Shown here: one piece after another, positions 1-6,536 of the stretch | How the letters are laid out: the number at the start of each line of letters is the position of its first letter | Numbering within the stretch: the first letter of the stretch is position 1 | Assembly: GCF_001436755.1 (NCBI RefSeq) | Contig: NZ_AYZD01000015.1 | Location: 210,262 to 274,261, forward strand | Origin: Liquorilactobacillus aquaticus DSM 21051 | Lineage (GTDB): Bacteria > Bacillota > Bacilli > Lactobacillales > Lactobacillaceae | Reading direction: 5' to 3' | DNA: 64,000 bases | Notes under the pieces: model-generated | Database searches by the model: none | Seen by the model: only the letters and a program-made list of their open reading frames with translations | What the model was told of the DNA's origin: nothing | Made by a program: the position numbers and the translations under genes

Positions 1-339
1 CGTGATGTATTAAAAATTGTCGCTGACAAACCATTTGGTCAATACATTAATAGCGACAATCTTGGCCTTAGTAATATATATTCTAAAGAATTAATTGAAT
101 CGACAGTCCAAGCTTTATATGAGAGCAATCTTATTAAGGTTGAAAATGAATATCTTCTAAATTGCGATTTAGATTACTCGATTGGCGAACTTACAAAAGA
201 AGGTTGCGCTTTGCTAACAAGTCTGAAAGACGATGCGAATTTCAAAAAAATAAAAGATTCTCTTAATCATCACACCAGTCATGTTACTATCAGAGCTCTG
301 CAACGCTTAGCTGCCAATTACGACAGGCACATTCGTTAG
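1..339 (+). CDS. DUF2513-like protein, 5' end cut by the window
   Basis: The frame is open from base 1 to a TAG at 337-339, giving 112 residues of C-terminal protein. The tail has the shape I associate with DUF2513 proteins, small winged-helix-like proteins of phage and genomic islands: a helical stretch with YSKELIESTVQALYESNLI, then LTKEGCALLTSLKDD followed by a lysine-rich helix. Function is unknown for the family. Only a few N-terminal residues are probably missing, because the first codons resemble the usual family start. A good terminator hairpin lies about 175 bp downstream. The family call rests on pattern memory only. Confidence 0.6.
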   Translation, partial: RDVLKIVADKPFGQYINSDNLGLSNIYSKELIESTVQALYESNLIKVENEYLLNCDLDYSIGELTKEGCALLTSLKDDANFKKIKDSLNHHTSHVTIRALQRLAANYDRHIR

Positions 340-514
340 ATACATCTAATTAATCAAAAATAGTACTCGAATCATATGTTTATTGACAAAAAATTAAGAA
401 CTGACTACTTGCTAAACAAGCATGTCCTTGGTAGTTCATGTACATTTGAGGTAGTTTTAACTTATAGAGAATTTTTTCCTATCTTATTAATTAATTGATT
501 TATGATCTTGAGTT

Positions 515-555
515 GATCTCGATTCCAGCAACTATCTTTGGATCGAGATCTTTTT
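515..555 (+). terminator. Rho-independent terminator
   Basis: An 11 bp arm GGATCGAGATC at 540-550 pairs with the arm at 515-526, followed by TTTTT. It probably ends transcripts from the DUF2513-like gene. The 175 bp between that gene and the hairpin holds nothing I recognise. Confidence 0.7.
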
Positions 556-648
556 GTTTGATTGATATTAATTTTCTTGAAAAACTGATGCCTTTTGCAG
601 TCTTTATTTCTCTTACCCTTTTTTAAACATATTAAATAAAAAAATAAC

Positions 649-685
649 TTATCATATGATAAATTAAAAATAAATTCTGTATACT
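649..685 (+). promoter_or_regulatory. Promoter region with perfect 14 bp palindrome
   Basis: A perfect palindrome TTATCATATGATAA lies at 649-662. A -10 like TATACT lies at 680-685, so the palindrome sits where the -35 box would be (TGATAA at 657-662, 17 bp spacing, poor match). This arrangement suggests a repressor or activator site controlling the small membrane peptide that starts at 724. The regulator is not identifiable from the sequence. Confidence 0.45.
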
Positions 686-723
686 ATCCTTTGTTTTTAT
701 ATGATGAAAGGAGCTTTTATACC

Positions 724-939
724 ATGATCAATAAAGTCCGTTTCTCAAAGAAGACTGTTATCCTAATACTTATTGCCCTTCTTTTAATTGCCACAAGTGG
801 TGCTACTGGCTATTTTCTAGGCGCCAAAAATACACAGGCAGGTATAGGTTCTGGCCAAAATATGAGTGGTAAGAAAAGTATGCCTAAAGGAGGAAAAATG
901 CCAGCAGGTAAACCCTCTGGGAACGGCTTCAAAAAATAA
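724..939 (+). CDS. Small single-pass membrane peptide, Gly/Lys/Met-rich tail
   Basis: The protein has 71 residues. The ATG at 724 is chosen over an upstream in-frame TTG because AAAGGAG lies just before it. Residues 1-10 are basic, residues 11-32 form one hydrophobic helix ending in GYFLGAK, and the last 40 residues are rich in Gly, Lys, Met and Pro (for example SMPKGGKMPAGKPSGNG). The positive-inside rule is ambiguous, but a signal-anchor with an outside tail is plausible. The gene stands alone between a palindromic promoter and its own terminator. I do not recognise a family; the tail resembles the low-complexity start of some MacA-like efflux adaptors, but no adaptor domain follows. Confidence 0.6.
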   Translation: MINKVRFSKKTVILILIALLLIATSGATGYFLGAKNTQAGIGSGQNMSGKKSMPKGGKMPAGKPSGNGFKK

Positions 940-950
940 TCACAAAGTAA

Positions 951-981
951 AAAACGTCATTAACATCGATGACGTTTTTTT
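951..981 (+). terminator. Rho-independent terminator
   Basis: AACGTCAT at 953-960 pairs with ATGACGTT at 969-976, followed by a run of T. It closes the 71-residue peptide gene 12 bases after its stop. Confidence 0.8.
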
Positions 982-1123
982 ATAAGTTATTTGGTTGAAA
1001 ATTTTGTACCGCTTTTCAATTACTTATATTTGCCCTTTTTGTCTTGATTTACCCAACATCAAAATTATTATAGGCTTTTAGTGCTGTCTAACCGTTACTG
1101 TGACAACAGCTGTTTAACCTGTT

Positions 1124-1628
1124 TTATAAATTTCTTTCTTCTAAATACCACTCTTCGGTCACACCTATATAATCACATATTTGGTTTATTCGTTTCTCGG
1201 TATTTTTAGTGTCAGCAGCTTTTCCAGTAATCAATCGATTAACATGTGGTAGTTCCATCTTTGCACCTGCGAATGCTTTAAGAAGGGCTTTTTCGAAGGT
1301 GTGATCACTCCCCATGACCTCGCCAGTCGACTTCATCTCTGGTCCAAGGTAGCTATCAACATCCTCCAATTTACTGAATGAGAAGACTGGAGCTTTGACA
1401 TGAATTGATTTGCTTTCAGGATATAAACCAGATTCATAACCTAAATCAGCTAAAGATTTTCCTAAGATGACCTTCGTTGCCACCTGTGCCATCTCAATCC
1501 CAGTAATCTTGCTATGGATTGGATAATCCAAAATGTCTTGCTACATCGGTCTGCGACCTAGGTTCTAAACCTAACCGCTTGTTGCGTTTTAATCCTATTA
1601 CAACCAATTCTTCTAATTCTCTCGCCAT
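1124..1628 (-). pseudogene. Small helix-turn-helix regulator, interrupted by a carB fragment
   Basis: Starting at the ATG at 1628, which has TAGGAG upstream, the frame reads 38 residues (MARELEELVVIGLKRNKR... ending QTDVARHFGLSNP) and then hits TAG at 1512-1514. A second piece from about 1246 to 1124 encodes HVNRLITGKAAD through WYLEERNL. Joined, they give a 78-residue protein with a textbook HTH pattern: Q-x-x-VA-x-x-FG-x-S-x-x-x-VNRL-x-x-G. The 268 bp between them is unrelated carB sequence that also shifts the frame, so the regulator is broken. A fusion ORF from a TTG at 1531 reads through carB into the HTH tail, but it has no ribosome site and is unlikely to be made. Intact relatives would be phage- or island-type XRE-like regulators. 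Confidence 0.75.
1247..1514 (-). pseudogene. carB: carB (carbamoyl-phosphate synthase large chain) internal fragment
   Basis: About 86 codons match the end of the second ATP-grasp half of CarB, just before the allosteric domain: SKITGIEMAQVATKVILGKS, then SGLYPESKSIHVKAPVFSFS, LGPEMKSTGEVMGSD and FEKALLKAFAGAKMELP. CarB is normally about 1060 residues, so this is a small internal slice with neither end. It is inserted in the same orientation into the helix-turn-helix gene, between codons for SNP and HVN. The trinucleotide CCA occurs at both junctions, which fits microhomology or a 3 bp duplication. Codons look intact, so the event may be recent. A complete carB must lie elsewhere if the organism makes its own carbamoyl phosphate. 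Confidence 0.85.
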
Positions 1629-2000
1629 TACTATCCACTCCTAAATATCTTTCTCATGCTTCAAACGCAGTAAAACTATTTTAAGCGTTGGAAAGGTATT
1701 ATATTTAAAAAAATAAAATTACGCAAAAAATACACCTATTAATTTTCTAATAAACATATGAGCGTCTATCATTTAACAGACTATTGTATCTCAAATACCC
1801 TGACTGAATATAATATAATCCATTAGAAAACTTCAATAATTATTAATTTAATTTTCCCAGAATAACCAATAATACTTCGTTTTGCCTAAAACATCCAAGA
1901 CATTTTATCAAAATACTGATCTCTAATGTTTTCTTGCATATTAGTAACCCTCTATCCTAGAGACTGCTATACTTTAATTGTACAGAAAGGAAGTCTTTTT
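1629..2000. other. AT-rich intergenic stretch
   Basis: These 370 bases are strongly AT-rich, with many short homopolymer runs. I see the ribosome site of the helix-turn-helix gene at its left edge and an AAAGGAAG ribosome site at 1986-1993 for the next gene. I find no convincing ORF, RNA or repeat. Confidence 0.5.
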
Positions 2001-2216
2001 TTGAAAACTCTAGATAGTGTCGCTCTAGGTTTACTAATTATCGGAGGCTTAAACTGGCTGCTTGTTGGTTTATTCAACTTTGATTTGGTTGCTGCAATTT
2101 TTGGTGGTCAAACGGCCATACTTTCAAGAATCATTTATGTCATCGTTGGGCTCTGTGCTTTGTACTCATTAAAGTTTTTCCCGCTTGTCATGAATTCGCT
2201 TAAGCGCGAAAACTAA
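2001..2216 (+). CDS. DUF378 family small membrane protein
   Basis: The TTG at 2001 is chosen because AAAGGAAG lies 7 bases upstream; the longer frame from 1926 has no ribosome site and begins with residues foreign to the family. The product has 71 residues: a first membrane helix at about 6-27 containing the family signature GGLNWLLVGLF, a short loop with FDLVAAIFGG, a second helix at about 42-62, and a basic tail. This is DUF378 (YuzA-like in Bacillus). The biochemical role is unknown; the topology suggests a small two-helix envelope protein. Confidence 0.85.
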   Translation: MKTLDSVALGLLIIGGLNWLLVGLFNFDLVAAIFGGQTAILSRIIYVIVGLCALYSLKFFPLVMNSLKREN

Positions 2217-2602
2217 GTCGCTTTATTCTTATTGGTTGTGTTCAAGAGTAGACTGATGAAAATCATCAGCTTTCAAGTATAAATTAAGGTGTAGGGACAA
2301 AATTATATTGCCCCTGCATTTTTGTATTTCCTTGTACTAACAGGATTAATCCGTTCAAATTTCCAACTGGCTGCAAGAATGAATTTTCCAAAAAAACTAT
2401 TTAAATCCAGAGTATATTTCGGAGTTCAAATTTATTTTGAGAATAACAGAAGGAACTACTCAAAAATGAAGTCCTATTAAAACAACATTTATCCAATTGA
2501 AATTAATCTAATTGAGTACACAAGTGCTGGATTTAAAAAGCTGATTTATCAAGGATTAAATTTGTTTGCGTAACTAATAACCCCCCATTTAAATAGAAAA
2601 AC
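2217..2602. other. Intergenic stretch with a probable terminator
   Basis: The only structure I can support is the hairpin at 2290-2323. The remainder, to the next terminator at 2603, is AT-rich with no convincing gene on either strand. Confidence 0.45.
2290..2323 (+). terminator. Probable terminator after the DUF378 gene
   Basis: TGTAGGG at 2290-2296 pairs with CCCTGCA at 2312-2318 (one G-U pair), followed by TTTTT. The stem is short, so this is only probable. Confidence 0.5.
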
Positions 2603-2630
2603 AAAACCTCACTCTACTTAAAGAATGAGG
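2603..2630 (-). terminator. Terminator of the acetyltransferase gene
   Basis: On the minus strand CCTCATTC pairs with GAGTGAGG (one G-U), followed by TTTTGTTTTT. It lies about 60 bp past the stop of the acetyltransferase. Confidence 0.7.
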
Positions 2631-2687
2631 GCTATTTTATTTATACGTCCCTTGATATTATCGATGCTAGTAACTTTTCAAATTGTC

Positions 2688-3218
2688 TTAAAGAAAATCG
2701 TAATAGAAATGAATGTTCTGTTTTCCTTTTTGAGAGGTATGATTATATACCTCAGTATCAAGCCCACCAATTTCAAAACCACTTTTCAAATAGAACTCAC
2801 ACGCTGTGACATTATTATTTTGTCCTATTGTCCAAAGACCTCTGTACCCTTTTTCTTTTGCAATTTCTTCTGCAAATTTCAAGAGTGAACGAGCGACTCC
2901 TTTTCGTCTATATTCTTCACTAACTTTCAAATCCTCTAAGTATAAATATTTATTCCACTGATTTTTGAAAACTGCCAACCCGATTGTTTTTTCGCCGTCA
3001 AAAACACCGATGGCGAATCCATTTTTATTGATATCTTCTAGGTTGTAATTTTCATCCGGAAAAGTTTGTTTTCGTATTTCTTTTTTATCATACTTTCTTA
3101 CTTCATAGTCCCATTTTTTCTTATCCCTCTTTACAATAATTTCTCCCCAAATATCAAAAGCATTATTTTTAAGGAGTAGGCTTTGTTCATCATCTTTGGT
3201 TATTATTTTTACATCCAT
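2688..3218 (-). CDS. GNAT acetyltransferase, SatA (streptothricin acetyltransferase)-like
   Basis: The 176-residue protein is a GNAT fold enzyme using acetyl-CoA. Motif A is YRRKGVARSLL at about 103-113 with the Q/R-x-x-G-x-A pyrophosphate loop, preceded by the strand LYLEDLKVS. The C-terminal half has the pattern NNVTACEFYLKSGFEIGGLDT at 135-155, the arrangement seen in streptothricin acetyltransferases of the Sat4/SatA type, as is WNKYLYLEDL. The likely reaction is acetylation of an amine on a small molecule such as the beta-lysine of streptothricin, but chromosomal relatives often have unknown substrates. It is a lone gene in the accessory region with its own terminator. Confidence 0.75.
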   Translation of the reverse strand: MDVKIITKDDEQSLLLKNNAFDIWGEIIVKRDKKKWDYEVRKYDKKEIRKQTFPDENYNLEDINKNGFAIGVFDGEKTIGLAVFKNQWNKYLYLEDLKVSEEYRRKGVARSLLKFAEEIAKEKGYRGLWTIGQNNNVTACEFYLKSGFEIGGLDTEVYNHTSQKGKQNIHFYYDFL

Positions 3219-3329
3219 CTCGTCTATCCTCTTTTATATAATTTTAAATAATTGTACAATAACGCTTTATCAAAATATATACACTCTCAATTAAGAAAAT
3301 TAATTTGCCTACAACAGATCATTTCCTAA

Positions 3330-3668
3330 ATATATCAACATAATCACATATTTCTCTCAATCATTTCTGTTAGCTTCAGTGTTGGCGAACTGTTGTTAAC
3401 TAATATAACGGGGATAAAAGTTAATCGTGAAAAAAAAATATCATTGAGTTATTTTAAAAACATTTCAAATGATACTTCAAAAGAAGACATTGAAAGCAAG
3501 TTGGGGAAACCTAATGGCCCCAGTTTAACAAATATCGGAAGTCAATCTAATGAAATATTGACTTATACATCTGGAGTGAGTGGAAATTTGGGAGCTAACT
3601 ATGAAATAAAAAAACATCTCTCCCCGACCAAGACGAAAGATGTACTACGCTGTATAAGTCTACTATAA
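3330..3668 (+). pseudogene. Decayed small secreted/lipoprotein-like ORF
   Basis: The frame is open from 3330 to 3668 but has no ATG with a ribosome site. The best start is a TTG at 3393 lacking a Shine-Dalgarno. The upstream in-frame residues IFLSIISVSFSVGELLL look like a damaged signal peptide. The middle contains SKEDIESKLGKPNGPS, the pattern of SmpA/BamE-like or DUF3862-type repeats in small lactic-acid-bacterial lipoproteins. The end loses this character. I read it as a remnant, not a working gene. Confidence 0.35.
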
Positions 3669-3982
3669 ACTTCTTGTATTGTGCATAAAAAAAAGGAAAA
3701 AGCAATGGCGTATATCTGATAGCATGGCGATAAGAACGACACTAAAGCAACCTTTAAAAGCGTGTGACATAGATAGTTAAGCTTCCATTTCCATTCATTC
3801 AGACACACTCACTTTTAAAAATATTTAGGCCATTCAAATATCTCGACAACCAGTCAAATATATTCTTACCCAATTGACAAGTATAAAATGTATTCAGTTA
3901 ATCAAATTGAAACCCTTTTAAACACTCTTAGTGCACCAAAAATGCACCAAACACTTTCAAAATAACGTATATTGACGTAAGT
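3669..3982. other. Intergenic stretch between remnant ORF and tRNA terminator
   Basis: No convincing gene is present. Short ORFs on the minus strand lack ribosome sites and recognisable domains. The only visible repeat is two near-copies of the decamer GTGCACCAAA / ATGCACCAAA at about 3932-3952. The stretch lies downstream of a tRNA gene, a usual place for integrated elements, but I see no integrase. Confidence 0.4.
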
Positions 3983-4011
3983 AAAAAAATAAAAGCGTTG
4001 ATATATCAACG
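3983..4011 (-). terminator. Terminator of tRNA-Ser
   Basis: The perfect palindrome CGTTGATATATCAACG at 3996-4011 is followed on the minus strand by TTTTATTTTTTT. It ends the tRNA-Ser transcript about 40 bases after the mature 3' end. Confidence 0.8.
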
Positions 4012-4050
4012 TTTCCGGATGTATATAATTAAGTAAAATTAATAAAATAA

Positions 4051-4137
4051 GGAGAGTACAGGATTTGAACCTGCGCGCCGGTATAAGCCGGTTCGCCGGA
4101 TTTCGAGTCCGGTGCATTACCACTCTGCCAACTCTCC
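4051..4137 (-). tRNA. tRNA-Ser (anticodon CGA)
   Basis: The minus strand folds into a class II tRNA with a long variable arm. The acceptor stem GGAGAGT pairs with ACTCTCC in 7 base pairs. The anticodon stem-loop is CCGGA-CTCGAAA-TCCGG, placing CGA as anticodon and decoding UCG serine codons. The variable arm pairs AACCGGC with the GCCGG side, and the T arm has TTCAAAT. CCA is not encoded. The base at the discriminator position reads U rather than the G usual for bacterial tRNA-Ser. It has its own promoter (4151-4179) and terminator (3983-4011). Confidence 0.97.
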
Positions 4138-4150
4138 AACAACGATAAAT

Positions 4151-4179
4151 AGTATACCAATTTATCGTAAAAAAAGCAA
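4151..4179 (-). promoter_or_regulatory. Promoter of tRNA-Ser
   Basis: On the minus strand a -35 box TTGCTT at 4174-4179 and a -10 box TATACT at 4151-4156 are separated by exactly 17 bp. The start would fall just before the tRNA. The -35 overlaps a weak hairpin with a T run (AGCAA...TTGCT then T's) that may end the nfsA transcript. Confidence 0.75.
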
Positions 4180-4193
4180 TGGTCTTTTGCTGT

Positions 4194-4946
4194 TCACTCC
4201 AAACAAAGGCTTTGTGAACGAATGGCTTTTAATAACTGATCTCGTTTAGTTTCACGCAAATCAAGTTTGGCAGATGCAATCTGATTTGTAAATGAATCTA
4301 TTCTACGATTAGCTTCCCGTAAATCATAATACGTTCGTACGATTCGATCATAGTCATGCAAATTTTTTACCTTAACTTTTCGTTCATAGGTGTTTTCAAA
4401 AAATGTAAATTCAGATGGCAAACGTGGTTTCATCTGTGGCTCTTGGTCAGGTACACCGACTTGAAGGCCTAATATAGGATAGGTCATTAAAGGCAAATTA
4501 AGCTCTTGGAGTAATTTGAAAGGATCATTGTTAATACTTCCTAAAATTACAGCACCTAAGTCCATACTTTCGACTGCGTTAACCACATTCTGCACGCTAA
4601 GAACTGTATCTTGGACAGCTTGCATAAACACATCAGTTTTATGAAGCCGCCCATCGTCTTTCCCCATTTGATGACGTATTTGTTGATTTCGATAAAGGTC
4701 CGCGATAAAAATAAAAAGATCCCCATTTGCTCCAACGTAACTTTGGTTCGTGATTTGTCTGATTGTACTTCTTTTTTCCTCAGACGTGATATGCAGAATT
4801 GAACACTGCTGTGTAAACATGCTGGTTGATGTGTGTGCTGCAACTTGTTTGATCGTTTCCAATTCTTCATCTGTTAAATTACGATCTTTAAATGCTCTAA
4901 TTGTACGGTGCTTTACTTGTTTGTTAATTGTTTGATTTCTAATCAT
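4194..4946 (-). CDS. nfsA: NADPH-dependent FMN nitroreductase, NfsA/NfrA type
   Basis: The ATG at 4946 follows AGGAGGG directly, so the longer frame from 4985 is rejected; the product has 250 residues, typical for the family. It shows the NfsA hallmarks: an N-terminal HRTIRAFKDR segment, a central region where flavin phosphate and substrate bind, a hydrophobic stretch MDLGAVILGSINNDP then LPLMTYPILGLQVG, and LPSEFTFFENTY near the C-terminal arm. These enzymes reduce nitroaromatics, quinones or flavins with NAD(P)H in the cytoplasm as homodimers. It is a single-gene unit upstream of the tRNA. Family assignment is firm; substrate is not. Confidence 0.88.
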   Translation of the reverse strand: MIRNQTINKQVKHRTIRAFKDRNLTDEELETIKQVAAHTSTSMFTQQCSILHITSEEKRSTIRQITNQSYVGANGDLFIFIADLYRNQQIRHQMGKDDGRLHKTDVFMQAVQDTVLSVQNVVNAVESMDLGAVILGSINNDPFKLLQELNLPLMTYPILGLQVGVPDQEPQMKPRLPSEFTFFENTYERKVKVKNLHDYDRIVRTYYDLREANRRIDSFTNQIASAKLDLRETKRDQLLKAIRSQSLCLE

Positions 4947-5155
4947 CCTTACCCTCCTGAATAGATGCTGACATTCTTTGAGCACTGTTAAAATATTGGC
5001 GAGATCGTTCCAATTTGTGTTTTATTAACTGATAACATTATGTTTAGGAATAAAACTATGAACTCACTCAGAATGGCGAGCTACTGCAAAACAGTTTACC
5101 ATTTTTTATATTATAGCAAAGTTGCATAAAATATAGTCGCAAATTTTTCTATAAT

Positions 5156-5190
5156 CAAAAAAATGCCTCATTCCCTCATTATTGAGGCAT
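5156..5190 (-). terminator. Terminator of greA
   Basis: On the minus strand ATGCCTCA pairs perfectly with TGAGGCAT, followed by TTTTTTT. It lies 50 bp after the greA stop. Confidence 0.85.
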
Positions 5191-5240
5191 ATGAAGACAT
5201 TTTCTAAAATTTCTTTTTATTATACATTAGTGTTTCTATA

Positions 5241-5717
5241 TTATTTAACTTCTAGAATCTTAACTTTCATATCACCGCCGGGCGTTTGGATCGTTACCTC
5301 TTGTCCCAGTTTGCAACCAACCAATCCCTTTGCAATCGGTGATTCATTGGAAATTTTACCAGAAAATGGGTCAGCTTCTGCTGCTCCCACTATCGTATAC
5401 GTTTCCGGTTCTTCATCAGGAAGCTCTTTAAATGTTATCGTTTTGCCGACCGCAATTTCATCAGCATCAACATCCCCATTGTCGATAATCTCAGCATGAT
5501 TTATCATTTGTTGAATCGTCTTAATGCGGCCTTCAACAAACGACTGCTCATCCTTAGCGGACTCGTATTCCGAATTTTCAGATAGATCTCCAAAACCACG
5601 TGCTATTTTAATTCGTTCAATAATTTCAGCACGTTTTGATGTTTTCAAGGTTTCAAGTTCTTCTTCCAATTTCTTTTTACCCTCAAGTGTCATTGGATAT
5701 TTTTTTTCTTCTGCCAT
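5241..5717 (-). CDS. greA: Transcription elongation factor GreA
   Basis: The start is the ATG at 5717 ([20 protein letters not shown]), 10 bases after GAGGGG; the ORF from 5735 has six extra residues with no ribosome site. The 158-residue length is normal. Residues 1-75 form the antiparallel coiled coil with the acidic tip ([15 protein letters not shown]) that enters the RNA polymerase secondary channel. Residues 80-158 are the FKBP-like C-terminal domain with [19 protein letters not shown]. GreA stimulates transcript cleavage in backtracked polymerase. It may be cotranscribed with udk and mltG, which lie upstream on the same strand. Confidence 0.97.
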   Translation of the reverse strand: MAEEKKYPMTLEGKKKLEEELETLKTSKRAEIIERIKIARGFGDLSENSEYESAKDEQSFVEGRIKTIQQMINHAEIIDNGDVDADEIAVGKTITFKELPDEEPETYTIVGAAEADPFSGKISNESPIAKGLVGCKLGQEVTIQTPGGDMKVKILEVK

Positions 5718-5821
5718 TAATAAAACACCCCTCATAAATTAATTACGTTTCAAGCCTATCACAATAAAAACAATATAGGAAAAATAACCCCTTTAGGAAT
5801 GGCGTACGTATCAAGAACCAA

Positions 5822-6472
5822 CTATTGAGCTCGATTGCTTCGAAGTACATCTCTTACTTTGGTTGTTAATAGGTCGATAGCCACTTGATTTTTCCCACCT
5901 TCTGGAACAATTATGTCTGCATATCGTTTTGTTGGTTCAACGAATTGATTATACATCGGTTTAACTGTCCGCAAGTACTGATCAATGACGGACTCCAAAG
6001 AGCGTCCCCGTTCTTCGATATCTCGCTTAATTCGCCGAATAATCCGAATATCATCATCAGTGTCAACAAAAACCTTGATATCCATCAAATCACGCAAGCG
6101 CGAATCATGCAGCACTAGAATGCCTTCAACAATAATAACCTCACGCGGATCTTGTTTAAGAACTTTGTCACTGCGTGTAAATAATTTATAATCATAGATT
6201 GGTATTGAAATTGATTTCCACTCTATTAATTGCTGTAACTGATTTAATAACAAATCTGTGTCAAAAGCAGATGGATGATCATAATTAACTTGCCTACGCT
6301 CTTCAGATGACATCTCAGACTGATCATTATAATATGAATCTTCTTGCAGCATCATTAATGAATATCCATGAAGCTGATTAAAAATTGCACGGCTGACTGT
6401 TGTTTTTCCACTACCAGAGCCGCCCGTTACACCAATAATAACTGGCCGTTGCTTAATTGACTGTTCTATCAT
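5822..6472 (-). CDS. udk: Uridine kinase
   Basis: The ATG at 6472 is preceded by GAGGGG; an adjacent in-frame TTG is an alternative start. The 216-residue protein has the P-loop GGSGSGKTT at about 17-25, the YYNDQSEMS and [12 protein letters not shown] segments of uridine-cytidine kinases, the ForD-type strand [12 protein letters not shown], and the lid region with [13 protein letters not shown]. It phosphorylates uridine and cytidine to UMP and CMP with ATP or GTP in pyrimidine salvage. The order mltG-udk-greA is common in lactobacilli. Confidence 0.97.
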   Translation of the reverse strand: MIEQSIKQRPVIIGVTGGSGSGKTTVSRAIFNQLHGYSLMMLQEDSYYNDQSEMSSEERRQVNYDHPSAFDTDLLLNQLQQLIEWKSISIPIYDYKLFTRSDKVLKQDPREVIIVEGILVLHDSRLRDLMDIKVFVDTDDDIRIIRRIKRDIEERGRSLESVIDQYLRTVKPMYNQFVEPTKRYADIIVPEGGKNQVAIDLLTTKVRDVLRSNRAQ

Positions 6473-6536
6473 CAAAAAATACCCCTCACACTGCTGTCAA
6501 CGATTCTCGATCAGAAAAAAATTTATTCTTGAATTC

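Noticed and set aside
1124-1531. A continuous ORF fusing CarB residues to a helix-turn-helix tail as a novel 135-residue protein
   Set aside because: Its start would be a TTG with no ribosome site inside another gene's codons, and both halves are fragments of known families. An insertion into an HTH gene explains it better.
2625-2888. Plus-strand ORF opposite the acetyltransferase gene
   Set aside because: It begins in the terminator and is a shadow of the acetyltransferase coding strand.
3599-3808. A hydrophobic minus-strand ORF, possible transposase remnant
   Set aside because: No transposase motif or inverted repeats, no ribosome site, and it overlaps the decayed plus-strand ORF.
3902-4123. 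A minus-strand ORF across the tRNA region
   Set aside because: It reads through tRNA-Ser and its terminator and has no ribosome site.
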